Shown here in pieces: positions 1 to 7,491 of a DNA stretch of 64,000 nt. The notes beneath the pieces were generated by a model. It was not told where the DNA came from. It saw nothing but the letters and a program-made list of their open reading frames with translations, and did no database searches. Every line of letters starts with the position of its first letter. Position 1 is the first letter of the stretch. Origin of the DNA: CAIKNB01 sp964415965 (lineage in GTDB: Bacteria; Patescibacteriota; Patescibacteriia; 2-12-FULL-60-25); contig CAYQCK010000001.1 in assembly GCA_964415965.1 (NCBI GenBank), positions 682,001 through 746,000 of the forward strand, read 5' to 3'. The position numbers were made by a program, and so were the translations under genes.

Positions 1-595
1 CGTCGGTCTCATTGACCGAGAAGGACGTGGCGATGATGACGAATGCAAAGAACGGCACGTACAGCCAACCGAGTTGGACATCGCCGGCGAACGGGACGTG
101 GATGATGTCCCAGTCCAATTTCGAATAGAACCACCAAGCGCCGCCCAGGGCGATCAAGGTGTAAGAAATCAGGCGGTGGCGCATCCGTAACCCGCCGCCG
201 TCCGCGCCGATCCGTTTGACGTTCAGGTAATCGTCGACCAAGCCGACCAGGGCGGCCAATACCAGCGCACCCAACGGCAGCAGAGTCTGGCTGCGCGACA
301 GGAAATTCCACGAGCACCAGGCGTTTTCGTGCACGGCGCAGCCGGCCGACAAAGCCAGCATGACGACCAGGACCGTGACCCACACAACCAATCCGCCCAT
401 GACCGGCGTACCCGCCTTATGGGCATGCAGATTCGCGAACACGGGCGCGCTCTCGGACGACCTCAGCGATTTGCCCATCTTATATTTCCGCAGCAGGCGC
501 AAGAGCAGCGGCGCCCACGCCATGCCGATGATGAAGCAGCCGAAAGCCACCACGAGGATGCGGATGACGTTGAATGAAACGATGTCCATGGTCAT
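1..595 (-). CDS. mraY: Phospho-N-acetylmuramoyl-pentapeptide transferase MraY, cut by window edge
   Basis: Integral-membrane enzyme that transfers phospho-MurNAc-pentapeptide to undecaprenyl phosphate, making lipid I, the first membrane step of peptidoglycan synthesis. The window cuts the gene after 198 codons, so only the N-terminal half is seen. Visible: a first membrane helix at residues 8-30, the family signature HKAGTPVMGG at 59-68, the acidic pair of GLVDDYL at 118-124, and the start of the next Asp loop (NETD) at the very edge. I start at ATG 595; ATG 589 is equally possible. No Shine-Dalgarno is visible, and a TATAAA at 604-609 could give a nearly leaderless mRNA. It lies 9 bases after a small membrane-protein gene. 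Confidence 0.9.
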   Translation of the reverse strand, partial: MTMDIVSFNVIRILVVAFGCFIIGMAWAPLLLRLLRKYKMGKSLRSSESAPVFANLHAHKAGTPVMGGLVVWVTVLVVMLALSAGCAVHENAWCSWNFLSRSQTLLPLGALVLAALVGLVDDYLNVKRIGADGGGLRMRHRLISYTLIALGGAWWFYSKLDWDIIHVPFAGDVQLGWLYVPFFAFVIIATSFSVNETD

Positions 596-604
596 AGATC
601 GGAT

Positions 605-982
605 TTATAGATTGACGCGCATGATAAAATAGCTGCCGACGCACCACAGGACGGTCAGGACGGCGCTGAGCGTGACCAAGGTCTTGGCCGCCAGCTCATC
701 CGGCCTGAATAGCCCAAAGGCCGAAACCGAATTCACGAGATATATCAGGAGCATCCCGGCGGGCAGCACAAAAATCCATTGCCAAGGCTGGACATTGTCG
801 ATGCCGAGATAGATGTTGTAGTGGAGGACGAGGACCCCGCCGCGCATCCCGACCGGGATGAGGCGCCACAGAAAAAAAGACGCGCCGGCGACAATCACCA
901 GGCCGTCGATGATCACGGTCCACCGGATGTAGCGGTTCTGCCAAGCGCGCTTGGCCGAAAACCGCCAGTCGCTCCACTGCAT
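605..982 (-). CDS. Small three-helix membrane protein, unknown
   Basis: 125 residues. I do not recognise a family. The protein has a basic N-terminus (through residue 21, including KRAWQNRYIR) followed by three hydrophobic stretches at about 22-42, 68-88 and 103-121, which predicts a small inner-membrane protein with a cytoplasmic start. It sits between the NifU-domain gene (22-base gap) and mraY (9-base gap) on the same strand, so it is probably co-transcribed with both. Its place beside mraY suggests, but does not show, a role in the cell envelope. Confidence 0.75.
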   Translation of the reverse strand: MQWSDWRFSAKRAWQNRYIRWTVIIDGLVIVAGASFFLWRLIPVGMRGGVLVLHYNIYLGIDNVQPWQWIFVLPAGMLLIYLVNSVSAFGLFRPDELAAKTLVTLSAVLTVLWCVGSYFIMRVNL

Positions 983-1003
983 GCCGATATCGTATGCCTT
1001 CCG

Positions 1004-1252
1004 CTAATCCACGGCAACCACTTCGCTGACCCCCGGGACCATGTCCAACAGGGTCTGCTCAATCCCCTCTTTCAGGGTCGATTGGGCGAACGGACAGCCG
1101 ACGCACGCCCCCTGCAGCCGGACCGAAACTTTGCCCGTATTTTCGTCGACCGACACCAGTTCGACGTTCCCGCCATGCAGCATGATACCTTCACGCAGTT
1201 GGGCCAGCACCGCTTCGACTTTTTCGGCTAAATTTGCTTGTTTTTCATCCAT
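1004..1252 (-). CDS. NifU C-terminal-domain iron-sulfur scaffold protein
   Basis: 82 residues, just the NifU C-terminal (Nfu) domain. Such proteins hold a 4Fe-4S cluster between two monomers and pass it to target enzymes. The cluster-binding CxxC is in GACVGCPFAQST (residues 48-59, cysteines 50 and 53), preceded by the usual GGNVELVSV strand. There is no IscU-like N-terminal domain and no partner suf or isc gene in the window. The RlmN radical-SAM enzyme encoded at 33321-34340 is an example of a client protein. A good sigma-A promoter at 1265-1293 places the predicted transcription start only a few bases before the ATG. Confidence 0.88.
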   Translation of the reverse strand: MDEKQANLAEKVEAVLAQLREGIMLHGGNVELVSVDENTGKVSVRLQGACVGCPFAQSTLKEGIEQTLLDMVPGVSEVVAVD

Positions 1253-1264
1253 ATTGAGATATCA

Positions 1265-1293
1265 ACTTTACCCGTCCGCCGAAACCTTGACAA
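1265..1293 (-). promoter_or_regulatory. Sigma-A promoter of nifU-like gene
   Basis: Read on the minus strand: -35 TTGTCA (1288-1293), 17-bp spacer, -10 TAAAGT (1265-1270). Predicted transcription start is about 1258, only some 6 bases before the ATG at 1252. Its -35 hexamer lies on top of the -35 of the divergent rpmA promoter. Confidence 0.6.
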
Positions 1294-1315
1294 GATGCCG
1301 GTTTTCCCGTAATCT
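1287..1315 (+). promoter_or_regulatory. Sigma-A promoter of rpmA
   Basis: -35 TTGACA (1287-1292, perfect), 17-bp spacer, -10 TAATCT (1310-1315). Transcription should start near 1322 and give a leader of about 50 bases before the rpmA ATG. It is back to back with the nifU-like promoter. Confidence 0.7.
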
Positions 1316-1372
1316 GACGTCCATATCGGAAGGCGTGATCCATCCACGGCTGACGAATAATCACCAACACTT

Positions 1373-1660
1373 ATGGCACATAAGAAAGCTGGCGGCAGTA
1401 CTAGTTACGGCCGCGATTCCCAGGGTCAGCGCCTGGGCACCAAACTCTACGCCGGCGAGTTCGCCCACATCGGCAATATCATCGTGCGCCAGCGCGGCTC
1501 CGCCATCCGCCCGGGTTTGAACGTGAAGATGGGCAAGGACGACACCCTCTTCGCCATGGCCGAAGGCATCGTCAAGTTCACGGAAAAGAAGGTCCGCCGC
1601 TACACCGGCGCCTTCAAGAAGGTCAAGCTCGCCAACGTAATCCCGGTTGAGGCGAAATAA
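1373..1660 (+). CDS. rpmA: 50S ribosomal protein bL27
   Basis: 95 residues, bL27 of the large ribosomal subunit, whose N-terminal tail reaches the peptidyl-transferase centre. It begins MAHKKAGGST, the mature N-terminus, so there is no cleavable N-terminal extension of the Firmicutes type. The core motif GTKLYAGEFAHIGNIIVRQR-like region (residues 23-43) is intact. It is monocistronic here: the usual neighbour rplU is absent, a strong promoter lies upstream and a hairpin terminator follows 28 bases after the stop. No Shine-Dalgarno is visible. Confidence 0.97.
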   Translation: MAHKKAGGSTSYGRDSQGQRLGTKLYAGEFAHIGNIIVRQRGSAIRPGLNVKMGKDDTLFAMAEGIVKFTEKKVRRYTGAFKKVKLANVIPVEAK

Positions 1661-1688
1661 GACCGACATCCAACATCAACAGAAACCG

Positions 1689-1712
1689 AAAAGCAGCCTC
1701 GCGGCTGCTTTT
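1689..1712 (+). terminator. Bidirectional intrinsic terminator after rpmA
   Basis: Perfect 10-bp stem AAAAGCAGCC / GGCTGCTTTT around a TCGC loop. The A and T ends of the stem supply a T-tract in both directions, so it can also end the opposing pyrG-HNH transcript, whose last stop codon is at 1724. Confidence 0.85.
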
Positions 1713-1723
1713 GCGAACTACCA

Positions 1724-2041
1724 TTAAACCTTGTCGAGAAAATCTTTTATGATTTGAGCTACAGAATCTTTATTAATATTCTTCTTTTGACAGTACTCGG
1801 ACTTCAGCCATTCATTTAATCTTATCACCCCCTTACTCGAATTACACGATGAACAACACATCGCGATATTCCATTCTTCAGCGGGTCCATCATTGTCAAT
1901 ATGTTCGAAAGTAGCTTTGTCTCTAGGCGTACCCCTTGTTCTCAAGTACTCTTTCATCAATATCCCACAATAAACGCAAAACTTATCCCTTGCTCGTACT
2001 TTGGCTTCTAGCCAATCGGGTATGTTGTAGTTGTTCGACAT
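1724..2041 (-). CDS. HNH endonuclease-family protein, AT-rich
   Basis: 105 residues. Seen: a zinc-knuckle pair C22/C25 in KFCVYCG, the HNH His in TFEHIDND (H47), and the second pair in CCSSCNSSKG (C63/C66), the order expected of the HNH/McrA beta-beta-alpha-metal fold. Targets of such small HNH proteins range from phage packaging to restriction, and nothing here decides the role. It starts inside the end of pyrG: ATG 2041 has GGGGAGG (2053-2059) 11 bases upstream; ATG 2050 overlaps the pyrG TGA but is only 2 bases from that site. Base composition is unlike its neighbours (23 G+C of 60 at 1801-1860, against 35 of 60 at 2101-2160), which suggests recent acquisition. Confidence 0.85.
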   Translation of the reverse strand: MSNNYNIPDWLEAKVRARDKFCVYCGILMKEYLRTRGTPRDKATFEHIDNDGPAEEWNIAMCCSSCNSSKGVIRLNEWLKSEYCQKKNINKDSVAQIIKDFLDKV

Positions 2042-2046
2042 GCCAT

Positions 2047-3702
2047 TCATTTCCTCCCCGCCGCTTTCACAAAACCCAGAAACAGCGGATTCGGTCGGAA
2101 CGGCCTCGACGTCAGCTCCGGATGGAATTGCGAGGCCATGAAGAAAGGATGGCTCTTGAGTTCGATGATCTCGGCCAGCTTGTCGTCGGGTGAGACTCCG
2201 GAGAAGACGACTCCGGCCTTCTCGAAAGCCTGGCGGAATTCCGGATTGGCTTCGTAGCGGTGACGGTGGCGTTCGCGCACGATCTCGAGGTCGTAGAGCG
2301 CCCGCGCCTTGGTCCCCTTCTTGAGGACGCACGGGTATTCCCCGAGGCGCATGGTGCCGCCGTAATTCTTGTCTTCCATCTTTTTCTGCTGTTCGTCCAT
2401 CAGATGGATAACCGGATGCGCCGTGTCCGGGTCGATCTCGGTCGTATTGGCGTCTTTCCAGCCGAGGACGTCGCGGCCCATCTCGACCAGGGCCAGCTGC
2501 ATCCCGTAGCACAGGCCGAGGTACGGCAGCTTATGTTCGCGGGCGTACTTGATGGCCATGAGTTTGCCCTCGATGCCGCGCGCGCCGAAACCACCCGGAA
2601 TCAGGATGCCGTGCAGGCCTTTCAGCGTCTGCGCGACCGTGGCGGGGCGCTTCTCGAAGTCTTCGCTGTTGAGCCAGACGATCTCCGGCTTGCGATGGAT
2701 GGCCCAGGCCGCGTGCTTGATGGCTTCGAGGACGGAGAGGTAGGCGTCGCTCAAGGTGAAATTGCCGGTCGAGAAATATTTCCCGACCACGCCGATCTTG
2801 ACCGGCTTGGCTGATGATTTGATGCGCTTGACCAGGTCGACCCACTGTTTGCCGTCTTTCTTCGGCGCCTTCAGCCCGAGCTTCATCACGATTCTCTCGC
2901 CCACGCCTTCTTCCTCGAACTTGACCGGCACGGCGTAGATGGATTCGACGTCCGGCGCCGCGATGACGTCTTCGGCCGCGACATTGCAGCTGATCGAAAG
3001 TTTCCTCTTCCGCGGCTCATCGATGGGGAATGCCGACCTGCAGATGATCAGATCGGGCTGGAGACCGGCGGCATTCAAACTCCTGGCCGCATATTGCGTC
3101 GGCTTGGTCTTCATCTCGCCTAGATTGCCCGGGACCGGCAGATAGCTCACGAGGGCAAGCAAAACGTCTTTCGGGCTCTCGAGATGCATCATGCGGCAAG
3201 CCTCGAGGTACAGCAGGTTCTGGTACTCGCCGACCGTCCCGCCGATCTCGACCAGCGTCACGTCGGCGTCGGCGTTCTCGGCCGCGGTCTTGATGCGCGA
3301 GATGATTTCGTTCGGCACGTCCGGCACCCATTCGACCGTCTTGCCGTGGTAGCCCATGGCGCGCTCGCGGTTGATGATGGTCTGGAAGATGCTGCCCGAC
3401 GTCATGTAGTTGACGCGCCCCAGGTCCTCGTCGAGGAAGCGTTCGTAATTGCCGATGTCCTGGTCGGTCTCGAGTCCGTCTTTCGTGACGAACACTTCGC
3501 CGTGTTCGGTCGGATTGAGCGTGCCCGGATCCACGTTCAGGTACGGATCGATCTTGACCGCCGTGACCTTGAGGCCGCGCGCTTTGAGCAAGGCGCCCAT
3601 GGACGCGACCGACACGCCTTTGCCGACCCCGCTCATCACGCCGCCGGTGACGAAAATAGTCGTCCGGCGACGACTTTTGGTTTTTCCCCGTTTGTTCATC
3701 AT
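2047..3702 (-). CDS. pyrG: CTP synthase
   Basis: 551 residues, normal length. Makes CTP from UTP, ATP and glutamine, the last step of pyrimidine nucleotide synthesis. The N-terminal synthase domain has the P-loop FVTGGVMSGVGKG (residues 17-29) and the DPYLNVDPGT stretch. The C-terminal class-I glutamine amidotransferase domain has the oxyanion strand PGGFGARG, the nucleophile Cys in LGLCYGMQ (family usually GICLGMQ) and a HPE near the end. A TATAAT extended -10 lies 11 bases upstream of ATG 3702, so the mRNA is probably nearly leaderless; ATG 3699 is a possible second start. The HNH gene begins within its 3' end. Confidence 0.97.
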   Translation of the reverse strand: MMNKRGKTKSRRRTTIFVTGGVMSGVGKGVSVASMGALLKARGLKVTAVKIDPYLNVDPGTLNPTEHGEVFVTKDGLETDQDIGNYERFLDEDLGRVNYMTSGSIFQTIINRERAMGYHGKTVEWVPDVPNEIISRIKTAAENADADVTLVEIGGTVGEYQNLLYLEACRMMHLESPKDVLLALVSYLPVPGNLGEMKTKPTQYAARSLNAAGLQPDLIICRSAFPIDEPRKRKLSISCNVAAEDVIAAPDVESIYAVPVKFEEEGVGERIVMKLGLKAPKKDGKQWVDLVKRIKSSAKPVKIGVVGKYFSTGNFTLSDAYLSVLEAIKHAAWAIHRKPEIVWLNSEDFEKRPATVAQTLKGLHGILIPGGFGARGIEGKLMAIKYAREHKLPYLGLCYGMQLALVEMGRDVLGWKDANTTEIDPDTAHPVIHLMDEQQKKMEDKNYGGTMRLGEYPCVLKKGTKARALYDLEIVRERHRHRYEANPEFRQAFEKAGVVFSGVSPDDKLAEIIELKSHPFFMASQFHPELTSRPFRPNPLFLGFVKAAGRK

Positions 3703-3712
3703 ACGGGGCTAA

Positions 3713-3721
3713 ATTATAGCA
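3713..3721 (-). promoter_or_regulatory. Extended -10 promoter of pyrG
   Basis: Minus strand reads TGC-TATAAT (perfect -10 at 3713-3718 with an extended TGn). No convincing -35 lies at 16-18 bp. The start point would be near 3706, about 4 bases from the pyrG ATG. Confidence 0.55.
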
Positions 3722-3732
3722 CAAGCGTACGC

Positions 3733-4293
3733 TTAACGCCGCAAGTGGACATGCTGCGCGATGGCCCGCAACGCCCTGGCCAAAATCCGGTCGAGGTTCT
3801 TATACCCGCTGACCGTGAAGACGTTCTGGGCCTTGGCCCATTGCCCCTCGAAAATCGCGCCTTCGCCCGTGAAATGCGTCTTGGCCTCGAGCGGCGCTTC
3901 GAACAGGAAAAGGTGGACGATCTTCTGGATGAGCCCGGTTTGCCGGCGGAAACGGAAATTCGTATGGCCGAGCGGCGCCAGGTATTTCAGGCCTTCGAGG
4001 CCGGTCTCTTCCTTGATTTCCCGCAACGCCGTCTGGACCAGAGTCTCGCCGCGCTCCTGGTGCCCTTTCGGGAAAGTCCAACGCCCGAACGGATCCTTGA
4101 TGAAGAGGATCTCGACGCTATGCCCGCGGCGCCTGAAGATTATGCCGCCCGCCGAAATCTCGTGGCTGATACGGCCGGGATGCGGGTTATTCAGCGGTGG
4201 ACGTCGGCGTTTTGGCTGACGCGGCCGGCTTCGGAACCGGTTTTCCGGTGAGAAGCTCGATGGCTTTGTCGAGTTGGGGGTCTCGGTTGGCAT
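3733..4293 (-). CDS. Nudix hydrolase
   Basis: 186 residues as drawn. The Nudix box (GX5EX7REUXEEXGU) is intact, running from GHQERGE to REIKEETGL at about residues 76-98; it binds Mg2+ and cleaves nucleoside diphosphates linked to another group. The substrate cannot be told. The rest (ISAGGIIFRRRG, FIKDPFGRWTFPKG) is a standard Nudix fold of about 140 residues. The first 45 residues are a Pro/Arg/Ser tail that overlaps the end of the S41 protease gene by 107 bases; there is no in-frame ATG, GTG or TTG between it and the fold, so the true start is unsure. Confidence 0.85.
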   Translation of the reverse strand: MPTETPNSTKPSSFSPENRFRSRPRQPKRRRPPLNNPHPGRISHEISAGGIIFRRRGHSVEILFIKDPFGRWTFPKGHQERGETLVQTALREIKEETGLEGLKYLAPLGHTNFRFRRQTGLIQKIVHLFLFEAPLEAKTHFTGEGAIFEGQWAKAQNVFTVSGYKNLDRILARALRAIAQHVHLRR

Positions 4294-5530
4294 TGTAGTC
4301 TTCGTTCGTCCGGTCGATTTTGACGTCCGGTTCGATGCCTATCTTGTTGATCGACCTTTCTTTCGGGGTGACCCATTCGGCGATGGTCATCTTGATGGAA
4401 CTCTTGTCCGGGAACTCGGAATAATCCTGGACCGAACCTTTGCCGAACGTCTGCATGCCGACGATCTTGGCCAGCCCGTAATCCTGCAGGGCGCCGGCCA
4501 CGATCTCGGAAGCCGAGGCCGAACCCTTGTCGACCAGCACCACGGTCGGGAAATTCTTCAGCCGGCCGCTCGCGGTCCCGCGGAATTCGTCGACGATCTT
4601 GCCCTGGCGCCGCTCCTTGACGACGATGTCGGCGCCTGTCCACTCCCCGGCGACGGTGATGGCCGTGTCGAGATAGCCTCCCGGGTCGTTGCGCAGGTCG
4701 AGGATGATGCCTTTCGCGTCGCGGTTAAGCGCGTCGTTGACGGCTTGGGCGAACAGGGCGGCCGTATCTTGGTTGAAATTGGAGATCTCGATGACCGCCA
4801 ACCGCTGCTCCTTCAGGAACTCGCTGCGGACGCTCTTGACCACGATGGTGTCGCGGGTGATCGTGATTTCCTGGGTCGTCGGGGTCTTCTTTTCCTTGCC
4901 GTTCTTGTCCTTCTCGGTCTTGTACCGGCCGATGGTCAAGGTCACTTTCGTCCCCTTCTTGCCGCGGATGAGCGAAACCGCCTTGTCGACCGACATGCCC
5001 GCCGTGTCTTCCTTGTCTATCTTCAGGATGAAGTCCCCGGCGCGCAACCCGGCTTTTTCGGCCGGCATCTCGGGCAAAGGCGCGATGATCTGGAGCTGGT
5101 CGTCCTTGATGCCGATTTCGGCGCCTATCCCTTCAAATTTGCCGGCCAGCGACTCGTTGAATTCCTTGGCCGTCTTAGGCTCGAAGAACACGGTGTACGG
5201 GTCGCCGAGCGAAGACGCCAAGCCCGACATCGCGCCATAAAACATCTTTTCCTCGTCGACCGGCTGCTCGTAGTAGCTCTCCTTGATCCGCCGCCACAGG
5301 TCCCAGAACTGTTTGAAGTCGGCCGGCAGCTTCACGTCCGACGGCGGGTCGCCGTAGACGTTCAGGACGCCGGCGAAAGCCTTGCCCGCAGACGGGATGC
5401 CGGCGGCTTTAGCCAAAGACCCGTCGGCCCCGGCGGACTTGAGTCCGACGATGAACGCCAAGACGACGGCGAGGACGAAACCGCCAGCCGTCAAACCCGT
5501 GCGCAACGTCGTTTTCCGCTCAGATTGCAT
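4187..5530 (-). CDS. S41 C-terminal processing peptidase (Ctp/Prc-like)
   Basis: 447 residues. Membrane-anchored serine protease that trims or degrades proteins on the outer face of the cytoplasmic membrane. Order: a short cytoplasmic tail, one membrane helix (15-35), a helical cap, a PDZ domain (about 132-205) that recognises C-termini, then the peptidase core. The catalytic dyad is Ser339 in GSASASE and Lys364 in TFGKGS, 25 residues apart as in E. coli Prc. GDPYTVFFEP (109-118) is also typical. A near-consensus promoter at 5538-5566 puts the transcription start at the ATG. The Nudix gene follows and overlaps its end. Confidence 0.93.
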   Translation of the reverse strand: MQSERKTTLRTGLTAGGFVLAVVLAFIVGLKSAGADGSLAKAAGIPSAGKAFAGVLNVYGDPPSDVKLPADFKQFWDLWRRIKESYYEQPVDEEKMFYGAMSGLASSLGDPYTVFFEPKTAKEFNESLAGKFEGIGAEIGIKDDQLQIIAPLPEMPAEKAGLRAGDFILKIDKEDTAGMSVDKAVSLIRGKKGTKVTLTIGRYKTEKDKNGKEKKTPTTQEITITRDTIVVKSVRSEFLKEQRLAVIEISNFNQDTAALFAQAVNDALNRDAKGIILDLRNDPGGYLDTAITVAGEWTGADIVVKERRQGKIVDEFRGTASGRLKNFPTVVLVDKGSASASEIVAGALQDYGLAKIVGMQTFGKGSVQDYSEFPDKSSIKMTIAEWVTPKERSINKIGIEPDVKIDRTNEDYNANRDPQLDKAIELLTGKPVPKPAASAKTPTSTAE

Positions 5531-5537
5531 GTTTCCG

Positions 5538-5566
5538 ATGATAGGTCAAGAATCGCCCCCAGTCAA
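5538..5566 (-). promoter_or_regulatory. Sigma-A promoter of S41 peptidase, leaderless
   Basis: Minus strand: -35 TTGACT (5561-5566), 17-bp spacer, -10 TATCAT (5538-5543). Seven bases downstream of the -10 is 5531-5530, the A of the ATG itself, so the mRNA should have no leader. Confidence 0.65.
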
Positions 5567-5593
5567 TTGTGGTTAAACCGACCCAAAACGCGC

Positions 5594-5599
5594 TATGAT
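5594..5599 (+). promoter_or_regulatory. -10 box of PEGA-protein gene
   Basis: TATGAT ends 10 bases before the ATG at 5610, giving a predicted leader of about 3-4 bases. There is no good -35 at the right distance, so this call rests on the -10 and its position. Confidence 0.4.
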
Positions 5600-5609
5600 G
5601 TACTGACTT

Positions 5610-6902
5610 ATGCGGAAAATCTCGTTCCATCGGCGCATCCTGCCCGTCATCTTCATCATCGGTTTTTTGGCCCTGGCGCCGGTCATCATCTTCTACACTT
5701 CGGGCTATCGCTGGAACCCCAAAAAAGGCAAAGTCGAGCGCTATGGGACGGTCATCTTCGACACGACGCCGAACGGGGCCAAGATCGCGGTCGACGGCCG
5801 GGACATCGCGGACAAGACACCAATCACCATCCAAGACATGCCGCCAGGCTCGCACCGCTTCGACCTGAGCCGGGACGGATACACTTCCTGGTCCAAGACC
5901 CTGGACGTGCTGCCTGAAAAAGTCACTTTCATCAACAACATCTGGCTCTGGAAAATAAGCTCCCCGGTCCTGACCTACGCCGCCGACCACCAATCGTTCT
6001 CGCTCTCCCCGGACGGCGCCCATGCCCTGTTCGTCTCGGCTTCGCCCACCAAGGCGACGGTCTATGACACGGCCGACGGCACCACCCGGGAACTCGCGTT
6101 GCTGCCCGGTGAATTCGACCGCCGCAACATCCTTTGGTCGGATAACGGGCGCTATGCCGTGCTCGGCGCCCGCCGGAGCGAACTGGCGCAATGGCTGCTC
6201 GACTCCTTCGGCCAGCGGACGCCGCTCAAGCTCCCGGCGGCCGAATACCGTTGGAACGGCTCGACGCTCGTTGGCGACGACGGCCATTCGTTGATTTCCA
6301 TCAAGGGTTCGGATTTCTCGCTCAGCCGGACGCCGCTGCCGGCCGACACCCGCGACGTCTCGGACCTGGCCGAGCTGAAGACCGCCACCGGCACGCCGAA
6401 CCTGGTTTATGTCTCGGTCAACCGTCCCGACCAGGGGCTCGTCCTGCCGGCAGGCGGCTGGAACTTCCATTCGTTCGGCAAGGACCAGGCGCTGCTGAAT
6501 GACGGCGACCGCTGGCTGGCGCTCGAATACAAGAAACAGCCGCCCGAATACCACACCGCCCAGGGTGAGGAGCCGCAACCCATCACGATAAAGCGCCAGA
6601 CCAACTACCTCATGGTCAACGGCACGGAGTTGTGGACGTGGAATGGCACCGACGATCCGGAGCTCATCCTCCGCCAAGGCGAGCCCATCATAGGCGCCGC
6701 CTGGCATCGCGACGGCTACAACCTGTTCTTCGCGACCGAGACCGGCGTCTTCGGCCTGGAGCTCGATGCCCGCGACCGCAGGCTCATGACCAAGCTCGCC
6801 GACTTCTCCCGCGTCCGCGGTTTCTCGGCCTACAACAAAAAACTCTTCATCCTCGGGGAAAAGGACGGCCAAAACGGACTCTGGACCTTGGACGTCGAAT
6901 GA
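5610..6902 (+). CDS. Membrane-anchored PEGA-domain protein with propeller-like repeats
   Basis: 430 residues. One N-terminal membrane helix (about 10-30) anchors an outside domain. Residues 47-105 are a PEGA domain (GTVIFDTTPNGAKIAVDG start, PITIQDMPPGSHRFDLSRDG middle), a small beta fold common in surface proteins. The rest alternates short beta-strand stretches ending in Ser/Asp turns (FSLSPDGAHALFVSAS, ILWSDNGRYAVLG, YNLFFATETGVFGLELD), which suggests a WD40/TolB-like propeller. The function is unknown. It is divergent from the S41 protease gene and ends in a hairpin terminator at 6923-6952. Confidence 0.82.
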   Translation: MRKISFHRRILPVIFIIGFLALAPVIIFYTSGYRWNPKKGKVERYGTVIFDTTPNGAKIAVDGRDIADKTPITIQDMPPGSHRFDLSRDGYTSWSKTLDVLPEKVTFINNIWLWKISSPVLTYAADHQSFSLSPDGAHALFVSASPTKATVYDTADGTTRELALLPGEFDRRNILWSDNGRYAVLGARRSELAQWLLDSFGQRTPLKLPAAEYRWNGSTLVGDDGHSLISIKGSDFSLSRTPLPADTRDVSDLAELKTATGTPNLVYVSVNRPDQGLVLPAGGWNFHSFGKDQALLNDGDRWLALEYKKQPPEYHTAQGEEPQPITIKRQTNYLMVNGTELWTWNGTDDPELILRQGEPIIGAAWHRDGYNLFFATETGVFGLELDARDRRLMTKLADFSRVRGFSAYNKKLFILGEKDGQNGLWTLDVE

Positions 6903-6908
6903 TTTGAT

Positions 6909-6937
6909 TTGACAAATGCCCGGTCCCGGCCGAAGAT
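6909..6937 (+). promoter_or_regulatory. Possible promoter of the 161-residue unknown gene
   Basis: Perfect -35 TTGACA at 6909-6914, then 17 bp to GAAGAT (6932-6937), a poor -10. The -10 falls inside the hairpin that ends the PEGA gene, so terminator and promoter would share DNA. Confidence 0.35.
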
Positions 6938-6952
6938 GCGGCCGGGACTTTT
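6923..6952 (+). terminator. Intrinsic terminator after PEGA-protein gene
   Basis: 9-bp perfect stem GTCCCGGCC / GGCCGGGAC with an 8-base loop, followed by TTTT (6949-6952). Confidence 0.75.
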
Positions 6953-6971
6953 CGACTCCAAGGAGGATGTG

Positions 6972-7457
6972 ATGAGTGACGGACTCACCGACGGCTACCG
7001 GTCTTCGCTCGATGCCGAACGCCGGCGCATGTTGCTGCGCTCGGTCGCGGCCAGCCTCGTCGACGGCGACGACAGGTCCAAGACCGTCGATGCCGCGAAC
7101 GACATCATGTTCTATCAGGCCTCGTTCTATGCCGTGGATCCGGCCCAGGACCGTGAAGCCCAAGCCGTGGTCTTCCTCGACCGCCTGCGCGCCGGCGACA
7201 AGGCTTCCTGGGCGCGCCTCATGGTCTTCGCCATCAAAAACCCGGACAGCTACGGCGGAGACGGCTTCCAGGCGCTCAAGGACCTCTCGCCCTTCAAGGG
7301 CCGGACATTGGTCACCGCCAAATCGGACGGACACGATCTCCGCCTGGTCCGCCAAGCCGACATCGAATGCACCATCGCGCGCCAAGCCGGACCCAGCGGC
7401 AACAAGCTGTACGTCCTGGACCTGGCCGTGCTCGAGGACTTCTCCCTCGAACCCTGA
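6972..7457 (+). CDS. Unknown soluble protein, 161 residues
   Basis: No family recognised. I start at ATG 6972 rather than the upstream ATG 6909 because a perfect AGGAGG (6961-6966) stands 5 bases before it and the 21 extra codons overlap a terminator hairpin. The protein is acidic with an N-terminal helical half (LDAERRRMLLRSVAASLVDG, residues 14-33) and a C-terminal half that looks beta-rich (GRTLVTAKSDGHDLRLVRQ). It has no signal peptide or membrane segment. It lies between two terminators, so it is monocistronic. Confidence 0.75.
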   Translation: MSDGLTDGYRSSLDAERRRMLLRSVAASLVDGDDRSKTVDAANDIMFYQASFYAVDPAQDREAQAVVFLDRLRAGDKASWARLMVFAIKNPDSYGGDGFQALKDLSPFKGRTLVTAKSDGHDLRLVRQADIECTIARQAGPSGNKLYVLDLAVLEDFSLEP

Positions 7458-7464
7458 CGACCAA

Positions 7465-7491
7465 GGCGCCCTTCCCGGCGCCCTGTTTTTT
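7465..7491 (+). terminator. Intrinsic terminator between convergent genes
   Basis: GGCGCC (7465-7470), 6-base loop, GGCGCC (7477-7482), then six T (7486-7491). It ends the 161-residue gene and overlaps the stop codon of the convergent HIT gene. Confidence 0.7.

Noticed and set aside
1004..1252. Full NifU or IscU scaffold
   Set aside because: Only the C-terminal Nfu domain with one CxxC is present; there is no IscU-like domain or partner.
3733..4293. Shorter Nudix start beyond the S41 overlap
   Set aside because: There is no ATG, GTG or TTG in frame between the upstream ATG and the Nudix fold; the long overlap is kept with lower certainty.
4274..5917. Plus-strand frame of 547 codons
   Set aside because: It lies opposite the S41 protease, whose catalytic motifs and promoter are clear. 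Shadow frame.
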